A DNA stretch of 64,000 nucleotides from Scalesia atractyloides. Lineage: Eukaryota; Streptophyta; Magnoliopsida; Asterales; Asteraceae. How positions within the stretch are numbered: the first letter of the stretch is position 1; every line of letters begins with the position of its first letter. Shown in pieces: positions 23,419 through 34,914 of this stretch. The stretch lies in the NCBI GenBank assembly GCA_947069175.1, contig CAMTDV010000009.1, forward strand, positions 8,191,163 to 8,255,162, in the 5' to 3' direction. The position numbers and the translations under genes were made by a program. A model generated the notes under the pieces. The model searched no databases. It saw nothing but the letters and a program-made list of their open reading frames with translations, and was not told where the DNA came from.

Positions 23419-24128
23419 TTGATTTTCTGATGAATAAAGGAATCAATTAATTCATATATTAAAATTAGGTAATCAAATTCAGTAATTTGCGCCCAAATTA
23501 GCAGTCGTCGGAAATCCCGACGACTTCGCCGTTTAATTACGTTTTCGCCCAATTTAACCGATGACTTAACTATTACGACGGTTATAACCGACATATGAAC
23601 CCGCGACATCAGCTGTAACCGCCGGAGAACGGCTGACTTCGAATTGAGACCGAATTCAGGCCCCATTCATCTCAATACTACCCTATAAATACACCCTCAA
23701 CTCGCCAGAAACCTTTCACACTCAAATCGCACCTTTTCTCGGCGAAAAATCACTCGCCGGAAATATTTGATACATCGCCGGAAAACCGTATTAATAGTCT
23801 CCGAGCTTTACTGAAACCCCTAAACTTTTACCGAAGTCACCCACAACCTTTGTAACCTTTCGGAAGACTCTCTGCTGCAAGAGACTCGTCGCCGGAAGAA
23901 CTTGCTGCCACCGGAGTTCTGCCGGAAAACAGAGGAGAAACAGCCGGTACCTTCTCACGCCTAATTCCTTCCCTTTTTACTTTTATCTCGACTGTAATTG
24001 ATCATAAAACACTAAAGGATCTTGAATCAACTTTTCGAACCAGTCAGTCGTCACTTTCGGTTAAAAACCAGTGAAGAAGACGACGTTTCAGTAATGGTTA
24101 AGTATAATTAAAATCAAGTTATTTACCG

Positions 24129-24541
24129 GGTTAGACACACAGTCCAGCGGTGGACTGTGTGCACTTCTAACGCTAAGGTCACGAGTTCGATTCCGGTTTC
24201 ACACACGCCGCCTTGATAAAAATTCTTTTTTCAGCAAACTGAACCGGAGTCGCCTTAAGTATATGTTAAGTATATTGATAACCGAGTTTATAACCAAGTG
24301 AGACACACAGTCCAGCGGTGGAGTGTGTGTCCGCTAACCCACAGGTCCCGGGTTCGAGACCTGTGGAGCGCACCGGTTTTGTGATTTAATTCATTTTTAA
24401 AATAAAAGGATTTCTGTTTAACTCTAATTAATATATATATATAATTAAAATCGGATATATGACGGGTTAGACACGTAGCTCAGTTGGTAGAGCTGCGTGC
24501 ACGCGTACGGGAGGTCTCGGGTTCGAGCCTCACCCAGCGCA
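24129..24541 (+). repeat. Three tandem tRNA-like modules in LTR copy A
   Basis: Modules at 24129-24206, 24298-24373 and 24473-24541, about 170 bp apart. Each opens with GTTAGACAC or GAGACAC, has a D-arm-like part (CAGTCCAGCGGTGGACTG in the first; TAGCTCAGTTGGTAGAGC, a textbook box A, in the third), and a box-B-like GAGTTCGATTCC, GGGTTCGAGAC or GGGTTCGAGCC. The third looks most like a real tRNA but its stems do not pair cleanly. The same three, in the same order and spacing, occur inverted in copy B. Confidence 0.8.
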
Positions 24542-25030
24542 CGATAATATGCCTTCCGAACCGGTCAACGTTAGTCAAAGTCAACGGTCAAAAGTCAACT
24601 GTAGCAAAAATAAAATATTTTTTTATTATTTTTATTTAATTATTTTAATTAAAAATCAATTAAAAATACTTAAAAATAACATTTTTAAGGTTAGAAAATA
24701 GCCTCAAACTCACAAAAATACACCCAACAATCCTACTAAAATAGATTAATAAAATCCGTTTACTTACCAAACCATAATGCGATTTATCTAGGTTAATTTC
24801 ACTCGTGGTTAAAACCACTTCGCGTGCATTCAACCTCATCAACCGAACGCACCCAATGTGAGTGAATTCTTACAAACTCCCCTTTTTATTCATGTTTTGG
24901 GGTGTATCATGTGTCGTTTAAACTAATTCTCTTATGCAAATTTGTGCTATACCATTATATGAACTAAACTAGAATGTAACTATTATTGGTTGTGATGTAT
25001 TACACATTGTCAAAGTTGTATGCAAATTAT

Positions 25031-25450
25031 TTAGGCCCATCAGTTCCTCGTGGGAGACGAGAACAACGCGTGCCTTAAAGCTCATTCATTAGGCCCATCA
25101 GTTCCTCGTGGGAGACGAGAACAACGCGTGCCTCAAAACTCATTCATTAGGCCCATCAGTTCGTAAGAACAACGCGTGCCTCAAAACTCATTCATTAGGC
25201 CCATCAGTTCCTCGTGGGAGACGAGACCAACGCGTGCCTCAAAACTCATACATTAGGCCCATCAGTTCGTAAGAACAACGCGTGCCTCAAAACTCATTCA
25301 TTAGGCCCATCAGTTCGTAAGAACAACGCGTGCCTCAAAACTCATACATTAGGCCCATCAGTTCGTAAGAACAACGCGTGCCTCAAAACTCATTCATTAG
25401 GCCCATCAGTTCCTCGTGGGAGACGAGTCGAACAACGCGTGCCTCAAAAC
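25031..25450. repeat. Minisatellite with 58-bp and 48-bp unit types
   Basis: Eight units begin TTAGGCCCATCAGTTC at 25031, 25089, 25147, 25195, 25253, 25301, 25349 and 25397. Steps are 58, 58, 48, 58, 48, 48 and 48. Long units carry CTCGTGGGAGACGAG; short units carry CGTAAGAAC in its place. It lies inside LTR copy A. The 48-bp units happen to keep an open frame (16-residue repeat), which I do not take as a gene. Confidence 0.95.
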
Positions 25451-27298
25451 AATCATTTGGTGTTTGTGTGTTCAATATTCAATATTATGTGTTGTGTGAA
25501 TAAATTTACATCTACATTTACTCATATGTGGTATGCACATTATTTATAATCAATTGGATAAACTTGTTCAAATGTTTTTCCATAGGATTCACTCGCCAAC
25601 ATTATGTTGATCCAAAAACCTTTTTACACATGATACAGGTGGACAGGTTGAAGCAAGGAAAACATAGGATATGCCTTAGAAGAGAACCAAGAAGCTTAGA
25701 CTGATAGTTAGAACATGTTGTATCATTTATTGTAAATTTCCATTAAATTGTATTAATGAATATGAAACATATAATAAATGTCATGAGCTTTGATGATAAC
25801 CCAATTATGCCCCGATCACCTTTTCTGCTGCGGGTCGGGGTGTGACACTAACTTCCTCGTCAGCGCTCCTTCCAGCAAATCTAGTGCTGTATGGGAAACC
25901 TTTCCACGTAGGTTGTCCAACAGTGGTTTTCTGTGGTGGTTCATCCTTTTTATGATGCTTTCGGTGAAACTTTTTTCTATTTCCCCTAAATGAGTTTCAA
26001 CTATATTAATGACGCATCCCACGGTTCGGTCCAACGAACTCCTGTCCCGAACGTATCTTTTCAAATTTGAGTACTGGCTCTCAACTCTGTTAGTGTGCGC
26101 TGACCAAAGTTGCGACACTTATTAGTCCATACAAAAATAAACATTTCTTTATAGTCTTTGAGCCAGTTATCGTAGACATAATTAAAGACCCCTGGAAAAG
26201 TAAAATAATAAAATGTAAAAGCGTGTGTAAATATAATGGATTGTGTGAGTCATTTGTTTAAGACACACATACTAAAACGATTGCAAACCAGAAGTCGGTT
26301 TATACAATTTGCCCAAGTTGTATTCGTATATGGGCTCTGAAGCAGATTCGCACACTCTCCACCAGTACGACAAAAATTTCTCCCAATCTACTTTATTGAA
26401 CCACCCTTGCTTGCAATGTTTACAGATATTTTGTTCGATGTGAAACCGTCATAGAAACCTAGACGCGTTCGGGAATACTTTAGCACACGTATTAATTAGG
26501 CTAGCTCTCTATATGTGACTATCACACGCGGCATCATACATTCATGCAACATTGAATTGATCCTTTCAAGCACCCACAAGAAGTTATCCCTTCGGTCTTT
26601 GCAAATAATGACATGTGCGATACAAAAAACTTGTTGGTCGATGTCAAATCCATAACCTGGACAAATGGCATGTTGTAGATGTTTGTTTTGTACGCCCCGT
26701 CAATCAACATCAAGTGTGGGAATGCACGCCACATGGTAATCAAATGGGGATGAACAAAGAAACTATCTGTTACGACATCTAATTTGGGTTCCTATCGGGG
26801 TGTCGTAAATGAATTGGTTTTCATGCAGCATGTTTTCTAGTGCCTGCATGGGAGTCTTTCCGTCCATCTGTGACGCTCTAATTTTCTGTGCCGCATTTTG
26901 CATGTCTTTTTGAACATGGAGGCTGTCGGGGTACTGTTTTCTTAGGGTTTGAAATATGTTACGTGGCTCCATGTTTTGAGCTCTCATCTGCTCCACCAGC
27001 TTGTATTAGACTTCAGTAAATCTTCACACAAACATGTGGCCCAACAGACTCTGCGTAGGTTCGTGGTTATGTTTTGAGTTGTCTACTACTAACTCCCACG
27101 TGTCATTCGTCATGTCCCGGACAACGAGTAATGAAAATGGGCAACCAACTTTTTGCTGCCAGCTTTCCTAACTGTTGCTTTACTACGGTGCTCATCACCA
27201 CGACCGCACACAAGCCATACCATCCCCGTACTACCACCAATATTCTTCGATCGACGGGTCACAATAACATAACCACTCTCCTTTGCCATTGCTTGTAC

Positions 27299-27836
27299 CT
27301 AATTCTTCAGATCAATTAAAGACATGAAACGCTGCAGTTACGTCATTAACAATAATAATATTAAAAATATTTTAACAATAATACAAATATAATATTAACA
27401 AAAATATTAAAAATTATAATTTTAACAATAAGAATAATAATATTAAGAATTATAGCAATAATAATATTAACAATAATAATAATAATCATTATAATTTTAA
27501 GAATAATAATAATATTAAGAATTCTAACAATAATACAAATATTAACAATAATAAAATTAATAATATTTTAACAATAATAATAATAATAGTTTTAAAAATT
27601 CTAACAATAATACAAATATTAAAAATAATAATAATATTAAAAATATTTAACAATAATAGTAATAATAAAAATAATTATAATTTTAACAATAATAATAATA
27701 TCAAGAATTTTAACATTCATACAAATATTAATAATATTTTAACAATAATACAAATTTTAACAATTATATAAATATTAATATTAACAAAAAGATTAATATT
27801 AATAATTTAACAATGATACAAATATTAATATGATAC
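27299..27836 (-). repeat. AAT-rich microsatellite filling an intron of the MULE gene
   Basis: Nearly pure AAT/ATA units with TTTTAA interruptions from about 27340 to 27830. It is bounded by a plausible donor (GAG|GTATCA) and acceptor (AATTAG|GTACAAG) on the minus strand, so the repeat makes up almost the whole intron. Confidence 0.85.
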
Positions 27837-28384
27837 CTCATTAATTTGAAACGGATTGCTCGGGTTAGAGGGTTGATAATCTTCATACAGTGGTGTGTTT
27901 GGAGGCTCATCACTGTATCCTCCGTATATGTCCGAGTTATCTTGTTGCACGTAAGAAACTTTACACCCGTATCCGTAATACCGATAGGATTGTTGTGCCT
28001 GGTAATATGGTTCATCAATAGGGGCATTCTCAGCACTGTATCCTACGTATCCATCCAGATTACCTTGTTGTACGTACGTAGATTCACACCCGTATCCGTA
28101 ATTAGGATACACTTGAAGCGCCGGGTAATATGGTTCATCAAGAGGTGGAGTCGAAACCTTGTTCAAGTCTGACAACTATATGTTTTCATCAACAGGGACG
28201 CCATACACAACCTCCTCCTACTCATTAGCATCATTTACTCCCCACGAGTCGTTAGAATACTGTTTACAGAAATAATTCCCGTCCCAAAATGATGCCATTT
28301 TAGCTCCACCGATGAACTAAACAACTGAGGAAGTGAAGAATGCGATGCAGTGTTTCGAATTCGTAGGCAGATGGATGTCTAAAT

Positions 28385-28620
28385 ATTGTTTTGAATTCAC
28401 AATTATCAGCCTCGTATAGCTCTATATAGGGCGTATAACTCTATACAGGGCGTATAACTTTATTCACGTGATTAGACAACATCGTATCAATGTCAAATCT
28501 GTATGACATACGCTGTGTATAGCTCTATACGCAACGTATAGGTGCCTCGTATAATGGTTTCGTATAGACCTATACGTAGCGTCTATCTGCATGATTTGAC
28601 AGTGTACGAGGTTGACTGAT
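28385..28620. repeat. GTATAG/CTATAC palindrome-rich stretch upstream of the MULE gene
   Basis: Repeated phrases GTATAGCTCTATA, GGCGTATAACTCTATACAGG, CGTATAGACCTATACG and GCGTATAA lie just upstream of the transposase start. Similar phrases occur at 34915-35060. Their place suggests subterminal sequence of this MULE family; a matched terminal inverted repeat pair was not found. Confidence 0.65.
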
Positions 28621-28639
28621 TGGTCGTGTACCACCATCA

Positions 28640-29640
28640 TAACCTCCGATTTGGGCTTCACCTTCAACAACAACCACCATCATAACCTTCGATTCTGACG
28701 AATCTGATGTTAACCAAAATGAATAATTCTGGCGAATCTGATGTTGGTCTCGTTTCAAGGTACACCGGAGTTCAACCACAACATCACCCTCTCACCACCA
28801 CGACACCACCCTCTCCTTCATCGCCGCCGCAACACCACCCTATCACCACTGCCGTCATCATCACCATTGCCACAACCACCCTCCGCCATAATCACTACTG
28901 CCACAACCAACCCCCGCCACAACTACCACCGCCGCCATTACCACCACTACCAGAACGGATTTCACAACAATAAGTATATCTGAAACTCAGATTTGAACAA
29001 AATCGAAAGCGAGTAGCTTAATGGAAGCACAAAGCTCCGGCACTAATTTCTGGTGAACAGAATACTCGGCTGGATGTGGCGCGACAATCCCACAAACTGA
29101 AAATCACCATTCTTGTTCATGGAAGCACAAAGCTCCGTCACTGATTCCGACAACTTTCCGATGGCAGAAACGACAGTCTTTTAAGTGGAACTGATGAGAA
29201 TCTGGACAAATTTTTTGTGTGGGTGGCATGAGAAAATAGGGTTTTAGTGGTGGAGTATGTACGATTGGCGTACAAGAAGGAAGAATGGTGATAATGCACT
29301 GCTGTGTTTTTGTGTATGAATAGTGGTGGTGGAAAGATGAGTTGCAGACAAGAGTGAAATGGAGAAAAAAAGGAGATGGGGTGGGGGTGGGCTGGGTCCC
29401 ACTTTCTTTAGTATTATGTAATTAATTAAATAGATAATTAATAATATTTTTATTACAGAGAACATTTTAGTCATTTCGCACTCACTTAACTGAGAAAACT
29501 AACCTCCATTCACGTCAGGGATTATCCGAGAACGAATTTGTAAAAGTTTGGGACTATAGCTGTAATTTTGAAAATGTAGGGACTAAAGATGAAATTGGGG
29601 CAAACCACAGGGGCTATCCGGGCACTTTTCTCACATTATA
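28640..29640. mobile_element. Probable end of a foldback/MULE-like element with CCACCA-rich interior
   Basis: 28770-28965 is CCACCA/CCGCC-rich, and 29460-29640 carries phrases such as GGGACTATAGCTG, GTAGGGACTAAAGATG and GGGGCTATCCGGGCAC, common at ends of plant long-inverted-repeat elements and resembling in style the arms at 12961 and 49261. Only one end was recognised, so boundaries are approximate. Open frames here (28707-28983) are low complexity. Confidence 0.4.
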
Positions 29641-29666
29641 ATATATAATCATGCAATACACTCGGT

Positions 29667-30069
29667 TTATGTACATAAATACCTAGAAATGTCGCCTTTT
29701 AGTGCGATATAAATAACAAAACCAATAATTGGTGATGTTTTGGATACATTTCCATAAAACAACCTTTTTTGGTAGCGCCTTAGAGCACGCGTTACATCGT
29801 AATCAACTCCTGTAATCCTTACCAACTGTTCAATCTCTCTCACACAGTTTAGCATTGCCATAGAATCAACATAGCCAAATACCTGAAATTCCCCTGTCTC
29901 TGTAAGATATTGAACATATTCAACTCCCACGAAGAATCAACATAGCCAAATACATGAAATTCCCTCGTCTATGTAAGATATTGAACATATTCAACTCCTA
30001 CGAAGCTAGAATCGCCTTCTGTATCTTGCTTATATCACTTTCCATACTAAAATATCCCAGGAAAACTTC
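29667..30069 (-). pseudogene. Last exon of TNL copy 2: HMA-like (heavy-metal-associated fold) domain
   Basis: The exon opens in phase with EVFLGYFSMESDISKIQKAI, matching the beta1-alpha1 spacing of HMA domains, then (after a 71-bp duplication) GVEYVQYLTETGEFQVFGYV, matching beta2-beta3, then DSMAMLNCVREIEQL, matching alpha2. The metal-binding MxCxxC is replaced by MESDIS, with both Cys positions Ser, as in non-metal-binding plant HMA domains. HMA domains in other NLRs (rice Pik-1 and RGA5) act as decoys for pathogen effectors; a similar role here is inference. Assignment rests on pattern spacing only. Confidence 0.5.
29863..30004. repeat. 71-bp tandem duplication inside the HMA-like exon
   Basis: 29863-29933 and 29934-30004 are near-identical copies starting GAATCAACATAGCCAAATAC. 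71 is not a multiple of 3, so the duplication shifts the frame. Confidence 0.95.
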
Positions 30070-33000
30070 CTGAAATATACACACAAACAAAAATAAAAAA
30101 TAAATATATAGTTCTAGAAAGCAAACAAAAAAAAAAACTTGAATCAATTAATACAAATGGTTAACGGTGATTCCTGCCATAAGGAAGGATTAATTAATAT
30201 ACGTACTTTGTAAAGGGTGTCTCTATGAACCTCCTGAATATATTGCAGATCCATACATGAATATGATAAATTGGAGCACCGGTAAGCTTTTCTCCATCGT
30301 TGTAACCCTATATGACAATGTGTGATATCAATATATATTTGGAGCTTAAGTTTTCAGAATTAGTTGATAAGCCAAGGAACTCACCAGTACAGGTAAAGCT
30401 CTCACCAAACCATCTCTTCAAATTCTCAGGGGTCCTTGAGTTGAAAAAATCACGGCGGCAAAGATTGTACACTCCTCTGCTCACCTCAAATTCAGACAGA
30501 TCTCCTCCAATCACTTCTTCCATTTGCATTGTCTTGCTTTCTCGCTTTTCTTCATCTCCATCCATATACACAAGGCTGGCACCACATCCGCTTACTGTCA
30601 TTCCTGACGCCACAAATATAGACACGTTGACTTCATCACCAACGCCTAATGTGTCACCAATTGGCCAATAACTTAACCACACAACATCTTCATCAACTCT
30701 TGGCTTGCAATACACCAGAGGGTTGTATATCCAAGCAACAACCTTGGTTTCATTGCTGATTTTGATGAACATACACTGACTATCTTTTTCCTTGAATCCT
30801 GTTGAATGGTATAAGCAACTTACATTTAATCCTTGGATCCTGAATTTCTCTGGATGCAAAGGCACACGGAAGGATAAGAATTGAAATGATGACGTATACT
30901 CATGTGTCATCATGCTTTCATCTTCTATGCCTTGCAGATAGGCGTTACTTATACCGTATTCGTACAACATCTGTGACACAAATTACAGTTAGTCGTATCT
31001 CAATTAGTTTGCAAGTGTGACAGAAATACAAGTGTAGTTTATCTTTCATTGAGAAAACCTATCTAAGAGATACAACCTGGATAGGCCAAATTCTGCCTTT
31101 CGTTATCCTATCTCCATCCAGGTCCACGTTATGAGCTTGATATGCTTTGACCCATTTCATATGTCCAAGATCTGCTTCATCAATTTCTTTGTTAGCCACC
31201 AATTTAAATAGGCCTTGTACTTCATACAGTTTGAAACAACCTCCAGAATCAAACTTCTGAAGTCTGAAACGAGCTGTTTGGAATGTTACTTTCTCTAGTG
31301 ATCTACACCTATATGTACACAACTCCTCTAGTGTACTTGGGAGATATAGAATGGACTTGAGGTTTTTACAAGAAGCCAAATTGAGTACTCAAAGCATTTT
31401 AAGATCAATGTTAGTGGGCATAACCTCAAATAGATTACCTCTTATGCTCATACCATATAATGAGTCACTGAATACAACTCGAAGGTCATTCTGATACTGA
31501 ATTGTGCAGTAATCGAGAAAAAAAAACTTTAAAGACCTTGGTAGGGAAAACAATGGTTGTTGTAGAATTCCTCCACCAATACACAAAGATTTTAGTCTTT
31601 CAAGTTGACTTACATGCTTTTTATCCCATGAACCTTTCCACAATTTTCTACATTTTGCCACGTTCAATAGAGAAAGACTCTCAAGGCCTCCAATGGTTTT
31701 ACAAACATGAGTTAGATTTATACAGCACCAAAGAATCAAAGTCTCAAGATTAGGGAGCCGGCAGAGTTTGCGGATACTAACAAGTTTCTTACAAGATGTA
31801 AGATTTAGAATCTTCAGTGAATTAAGAACCTATTCCAAGATATACAGGTTTAGTTTATGATTGTACACTCAGACGAAGACTGTTTAAACAGACAGAAAGC
31901 TTAATTCCTACCTTGGGTGGTTCAAACTTTGCCAACTTTCCTGTAGTCATATCTACAGCCACCAAGAAGCTGCTCATCAATAAGCCTGAGGGTATACTTC
32001 TCAAATGACATCCATGCCAGCACAACCATCTTGATTCTGGAATATTCTTGTAGCCCCCACAGAGTTTTACATATTTCAGCTGGAGCAATTTCAGTTTCTG
32101 CATTTTTTCAAGTGAACTTGTTTTCATGGTTAATGCCTGCAAATTTAATATGAAGTGCAGAATTAGCAAGCCTCATATCTGGGATTCAACTCATTAAAAC
32201 TTAAAGTTAAATGAATCAGATATATTTAAAGTAACACAAATCAAAACATTACTTAAAGAGAGTTGCAGCTACTGTTAAGAGCAAAGAGAAAATTATATTC
32301 TGCCGTTAGCTAAAAGCTAGTGTTTCCTTTGTTATGATGGTCTATATATTTAAAGTTTAGGATTCTTGATTAGAGATTGCTCAAGATAGAGATACAACCT
32401 CCCAAAAAAACCAATTGAGATAAGAAATCTCAACATGAATATCCATGCCACTCTCATTTCTTTGGCTTACCTTTGTTCCTTTCTTTAACTTCCGCGTGTC
32501 AAGTGTTAGACCTTCAACTACTTCAGAACCCTGTATAGAAAGGAAAAAAAAAAAGAGATTAAGCTGTTGAAATAGGTGGTCATGAAGTTAAAAGTATCTT
32601 AAGTATACATATAAGAAGCTTACCTCTCCTTTTGTTAACAAACTATAAGCTTCATCACTACACCAGACTCTAGTATGTTTCGTAGGATCTTTGGACTCTC
32701 AAAACTATATTTCTTCCCAAATCTTGAAGCAATTGATGCATCTTCAACTTCTTATTTGATGAAACGGTTAGAAGGCACCTATTGATGAGGGTCACGATCC
32801 CAGCTTTTGCATGGCAGTCATGCTCCAATATCTTGACCACATAATCCTCATCTTCACCAACAAAGAAAATAACAATATGCAGAAACAACTCTTTGTAACT
32901 CGCAAGTGGCAAGGAGTCAAAGCTCTTTTGTAGTACACCTTGGATTTTATAATCAAGGTCTCCTTTCAATGAACTCAGTGAGTTCAATCTACTTCTCCAA

Positions 33001-34297
33001 ATTTCTATCATGCTATTTCTTTCCCTTGGTGGTCTTCGGCACCAACAAACAGAGAAGAACCCAAAACTTTAAGAGCAAGTGGATTTCCTCCACAATATTG
33101 TGCCAACTCTATCGCAAGATCTCTAAAACCTTCCAATGGAATTTTCGATCCAAATGCATGGCAACTTAATAGCTCTAATGGCTCTTTATCATTCAACAAT
33201 TTGAGTTGGTGTACACAACAACTCCAAGATATGGACTCAAACCAAGAATGTATATTCTAGAAGCCTGGTTGTTATTATAATCTTGCTTTGTGTAAGGACG
33301 GCACTTGTTCCAAGTAAAGAGTCTAATTCAGCGCGCTCATCAATGTCATCAAGAACTATTAAAACTTGTTTCCTTTGTAAGACCTCATTAATCTTATTCA
33401 CACCCTCACCAACACAAGATCTCATTTTACCCATGCCTCCTAAAACGTCTGTGAGAGGTTGCTTCTGTAGCCCAAGCAAACCAGAAGTTTCTTTGAAGTG
33501 CTTGTGCTTTCCAATCTCTCCAATAAAAGAGCTGCTTTCAAAGTTTTGCTTGTTTGAGTTGTAAAGATATTGGGCCAGCGTAGTCTTGCCACTACCTCCC
33601 ATTCCACAAATTGCTAGAACGTTGGTATTGGAGTGCTCATCTTTCAACCAGGTATCGATATCTTTAGCTCGAGTCTTCATTCCAGTTAGATGGGCTGGAG
33701 TACTAATAAGTTTCATATCTAGTTCATTGTAAATTGTACCAACAATATTTGCAATAAATTCTGTTTCCGATCTGGAGCAGAAGAAGGAGATTGAGCATTC
33801 AGAGCATGACATTTAACTACTTCAGTTATACAAAGTAGAATAGAACTGATTTAGCAAACATAGAATTTCTCTTGTAATTACTTAATTATGTTATTTACTC
33901 ATTCTGGGATTTTCTTTGCAAACCTACCAAGCAATATAACTAGTCGAAAACTATAAAAAAAAAAACTTTTAATTTAATATCATATTTGCACTTCCTCTTT
34001 TGTTCCAGGATCAAAGAAAGCTCCTCAAGGCACCATCTAGATTTGGCATAGTTTGCTGACAATACAACAACAGAAGACCTTGAATTTTCGATTGCTTTAA
34101 CAATTTCAGGCTCCAAGTCTTTACCTCTTTTGATTTCCACATCGTCCCTAAACGTATGAATCGCTGCTCGTTTTAATGCTGTATAGAGATGATCTGTAAA
34201 AGAATGGCGAGTATCTTCACCTCGAAAGCTCAGAAAAAACATCAAATCTGGTATGAGTCGCGCGAGAAGAACCCATGGATGAAGAAGTAGAAGCCAT

Positions 34298-34900
34298 TAA
34301 AAGTAAACAAACTGTGTTCTCATTAGTGACCAGAGATTATGGCAATATAGAAGCGTGAGAAGTCATGGTCTTCTCCATTGCAATAATACATTCAAAAACT
34401 CAAATGCGTGTTGTTGCCATTATCATTCAACATTTTTTCCGCCCGTTACTCACTTTTCCCTTTTATCCCCCACTGGCACACTGGTAGGAGATTTGGTTTT
34501 TTTATTGGAGACTCAAGTTCAGTTCCCACTTTTGTCATATTAGGGTGGATATTGGATAATGATGGTGACAAACCCACTGAGGTGGGTTCTATCCTGAGCC
34601 GCATCCCGGTTTTCATCCGGCTGTTACTTCAGCGAGGGAACTCGTGTGGAGGCAGTACGGTTTCCGGGAGAACGCCGTAACAAAGTCTGATCAACACAAC
34701 ACGGGCCCGGTTAAAACAACGTAATGTGAGCAGATCTTGGCTACGGTCGCCGATTAGGCGGTGTGATATTGGGTCACTAAAAAAGAAAGTCACCGTTTAA
34801 AAAAAATGTAAAGATACATGTCCTTCGCATTTTAATTTCAACTGCTCAATGTTATAATATTGCTCAATCTATCAACACACCCATGTTGCCTATTTGGACA
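34298..34900. other. Upstream region of TNL copy 2, with a possible SINE at 34466-34800
   Basis: A box-A-like GGCACACTGGTAGGAGA (34474-34490) is followed by a box-B-like AAGTTCAGTTCCC (34518-34530), and the stretch ends near an A-rich run (34796-34808). This spacing is typical of a tRNA-derived SINE on the plus strand. I found no target duplication, so this is a weak call. Nothing else recognised. Confidence 0.4.
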
Positions 34901-34914
34901 CCTTTGGTGCCTTA

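Larger units (their letters stand above)
23151..25852 (+). mobile_element. Solo-LTR-like insertion, copy A, with 5-bp target duplication
   Basis: The element runs 23156-25847 (2692 bp): starts TGTAACATCCGT and ends GGGGTGTGACA, with CTAAC at 23151-23155 and 25848-25852. TG...CA ends and a 5-bp duplication are what LTR retroelements leave after LTR-LTR recombination. No gag or pol. A close relative lies inverted at 44732-47386 with the same ends and internal landmarks, and a longer relative at 58463-61693. Long LTRs of this type suit Ty3/gypsy chromovirus (Tekay-like) elements, but that is inference. Strand is given relative to copy B. Confidence 0.9.
21880..28298 (-). pseudogene. Mutator-like (MULE) transposase with FAR1-type N-terminus and OTU domain, split by a solo LTR
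   Basis: Minus-strand gene. Exon 1 (27837-28298) starts MASFWDGNYF and holds a duplicated DEPYY...YGYGC...YVQQ unit. The second exon, from 27298, carries a FAR1-type zinc-binding region (VGCPF ... HNHE), then the MULE helper segment DGKTPMQALENML and transposase core with first catalytic Asp in LIDGAYKTN (26534-26743), FHIEQNICKHC and TNRVESQYSNLKRYV. At 25848 the reading is cut by a 2.69-kb LTR and resumes at 23155 with a SWIM-like CGLQCACRLGKY. Further on, DVIWRKLDL (about 22940) and an OTU cysteine-protease-like domain follow: EGHCGFR (about 22360; the usual acidic residue is E), SHWMEI (about 22160), YNSVVHVLS and GSCTFFPL. Many stops and frameshifts: non-functional. Confidence 0.85.
29667..34297 (-). 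pseudogene. TIR-NB-ARC-LRR disease-resistance gene, copy 2, with HMA-like C-terminus (broken)
   Basis: Paralogue of 4928-8882. Minus-strand exons: TIR from ATG at 34297 to about 33991; NB-ARC 32624-33771 (GMGGSGKTT, LIVLDDIDE, IIITTR, CGGNPLALKVLG); 32471-32530; LRR 31912-32136 and 31077-31829; C-JID 30385-30970; 30207-30307 (LQRWRKAYRC...); and 29667-30069, an HMA-like domain. Introns are GT-AG and exons 6, 7 and 8 join in frame. Lesions: an extra T near 34235, loss of the second half of the TIR after QKRKCK, +1 shifts near 33258 and 33025, a 2-bp loss near 32697, a TGA at 31389-31391 where copy 1 has CGG (Arg), and a 71-bp duplication in the last exon. Unlike copy 1 it keeps LSANYAKSRWCLEEL in the TIR. 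It cannot encode a full receptor as it stands. Confidence 0.9.

Noticed and set aside
24473..24541. Functional tRNA gene
   Set aside because: Boxes A and B are good but the acceptor and T stems do not pair properly, and the same sequence sits at the same place in another LTR copy.
25031..25450. CRISPR-like or protein-coding repeat (16-residue frame)
   Set aside because: No unique spacers; it is a minisatellite in an LTR, and the frame exists only because 48 is divisible by 3.
28707..28983. Proline/histidine/threonine-rich open frames
   Set aside because: Low-complexity CCACCA sequence open in several frames; no start context, domain or splice structure.
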